NCBI GenBank assembly: GCA_013334735.1
Contig: JAAXXA010000186.1
Span: 1 to 6,252 of the forward strand
Origin: Bacteroidota bacterium
GTDB taxonomy: Bacteria > Bacteroidota > Bacteroidia > Bacteroidales > CG2-30-32-10
Direction of reading: 5' to 3'
DNA: 6,252 nt
The notes beneath the pieces were generated by a model. It made no database searches, was not told the DNA's origin, and saw nothing but the letters and a program-made list of their open reading frames with translations. Of this stretch, positions 5,915-6,252 are shown in pieces. Positions within the stretch are counted from its first letter, which is position 1, and each line of letters opens with the position of its first letter. Position numbers and translations under genes: made by a program.

Positions 5915-6064
5915 CCGCCAGTGCATAACAGCAAGCTCATTTAATGCGGAGTTCAGTGGGTTTGTAAAGTTCATCAAAATAATATATTTTTGTATCGTAC
6001 GACAATAACCGTGCTTTCTAATTCCGCACTAAATAAGCTTGCGGTCGTTATGCACAAGCGGCGG
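5915..6064. repeat. Large imperfect inverted repeat with attC-like layout
   Basis: The left arm (5915-5953) and right arm (6020-6064) pair as follows. CCGCC pairs with GGCGG. After a short interior loop, GTGCATAAC (5921-5929) pairs with GTTATGCAC (6047-6055). An unequal unpaired spacer follows (AG against CGGTC). CAAGCT then pairs with AGCTTG, ATTTA with TAAAT and TGCGGA with TCCGCA, the last three separated by single mismatches. The loop is about 66 bases. The order of outer stem, unpaired spacer, inner stem and variable tip resembles an integron attC site. However, GTTATGC departs from the GTTRRRY core at one base, and no integron integrase is in view. Confidence 0.75.
5961..5992 (+). promoter_or_regulatory. 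Good Bacteroidota promoter match in the palindrome loop
   Basis: TTTG (5961-5964) and TATTTTTG (5985-5992) are both exact consensus matches with a 20-base spacer. A transcript would start near 5999, at the 8-bp palindrome TCGTACGA (5995-6002), and run rightward through the right arm. The region is A/T-rich, so chance is possible. Confidence 0.45.
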
Positions 6065-6125
6065 AACCTACTTTGACGATGAAGCAGCTCATGACTTATT
6101 TGAAATTACATTTAAATGAAAAAAA

Positions 6126-6252
6126 ATGAAAATGATTGAAATAAGCCGACACACCTGCCTTCCCAAAAGTTTAAATTTTTATCCAACCGCACTTTTTTCG
6201 GACAAGCCGTGTTTGCCATCACTTCTGCAAAATAAAAAGAGTTGCATAAGTC
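6126..6252 (+). CDS. Possible short open frame running off the right edge (doubtful)
   Basis: From ATG 6126 the frame is open for 42 codons to the window end (MKMIEISRHTCLPKS and onward). The ATG overlaps the TGA of a 16-codon frame starting at ATG 6079. The sequence contains the right 38-bp module, whose left copy has a stop in the matching frame. The peptide has no recognisable domain. I think it is more likely repeat DNA that happens to be open than a gene. Confidence 0.15.
   Translation, partial: MKMIEISRHTCLPKSLNFYPTALFSDKPCLPSLLQNKKSCIS
6158..6195 (+). repeat. 38-bp flanking module, right copy
   Basis: CCTTCCC (6158-6164), 23 bases with central AAATTT, then CGCACTTT (6188-6195): same order and spacing as 5799-5836. 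The two copies flank the attC-like palindrome at similar distances (78 and 93 bases). Confidence 0.7.

Larger units (their letters stand above)
5645..6252. other. 608-bp stretch without a convincing gene
   Basis: No open frame with coding character is seen on either strand. What it holds is structural: a 9-bp hairpin near the left end, two 38-bp modules, the large nested palindrome, a promoter match in the loop, and a short direct repeat GGCAGCTAAA at 5768-5777 and 5785-5794. By eye the region is somewhat richer in G and C than the gene before it. Confidence 0.7.

Noticed and set aside
6057..6129. Frame reading SGGTYFDDEAAHDLFEITFK after the palindrome as the end of a gene
   Set aside because: It has only about 32 codons after an in-frame stop at 6030-6032, no start codon, and overlaps the palindrome arm.

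Overview
The window looks like chromosomal DNA of a low-GC member of the Bacteroidota. Two independent signs point there. One is a type IX secretion (T9SS) sorting domain at the C-terminus of the largest protein. The other is a set of promoter-like sequences of the Bacteroidota form TTTG-N19/20-TAnnTTTG, the best of them in front of the tRNA gene.

Layout, left to right. Positions 2-790 hold the C-terminal half of a COG2509-type FAD-dependent oxidoreductase that runs in from beyond the left edge. Positions 835-1530 hold a conserved-looking soluble protein of unknown function. A tRNA-Val(UAC) gene lies at 1618-1692, with a good promoter upstream and a strong intrinsic terminator downstream; a perfect 11-bp tandem repeat follows. 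Positions 1787-3221 are a complete IS3-family insertion sequence on the minus strand. It has near-identical terminal inverted repeats, overlapping orfA and orfB, a classic A-rich -1 frameshift site and an intact DDE triad.

The right end of the IS cuts into a secreted repeat protein (3221-5644): about 13 Asp-box (BNR-like) beta-propeller repeats, an SprB-type repeat and a T9SS type A sorting domain. Its 5' end, with start codon and signal peptide, is absent. It is not found on the other side of the IS either, and no target-site duplication flanks the IS. The junction is therefore better explained by recombination or deletion between IS copies (or an assembly join) than by a simple insertion.

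Positions 5645-6252 carry no convincing gene but are highly structured. A roughly 400-bp imperfect palindrome is centred near 5990. Its inner arms resemble, in layout, an integron attC site, and a good Bacteroidota promoter match sits in the loop. Two copies of a 38-bp module flank it. This is the least explained part of the window and probably belongs to a dispersed intergenic repeat family.

No defence system, CRISPR array or complete new multigene system is visible. The items most worth checking are the palindromic repeat region and the IS-linked truncation of the secreted propeller protein.
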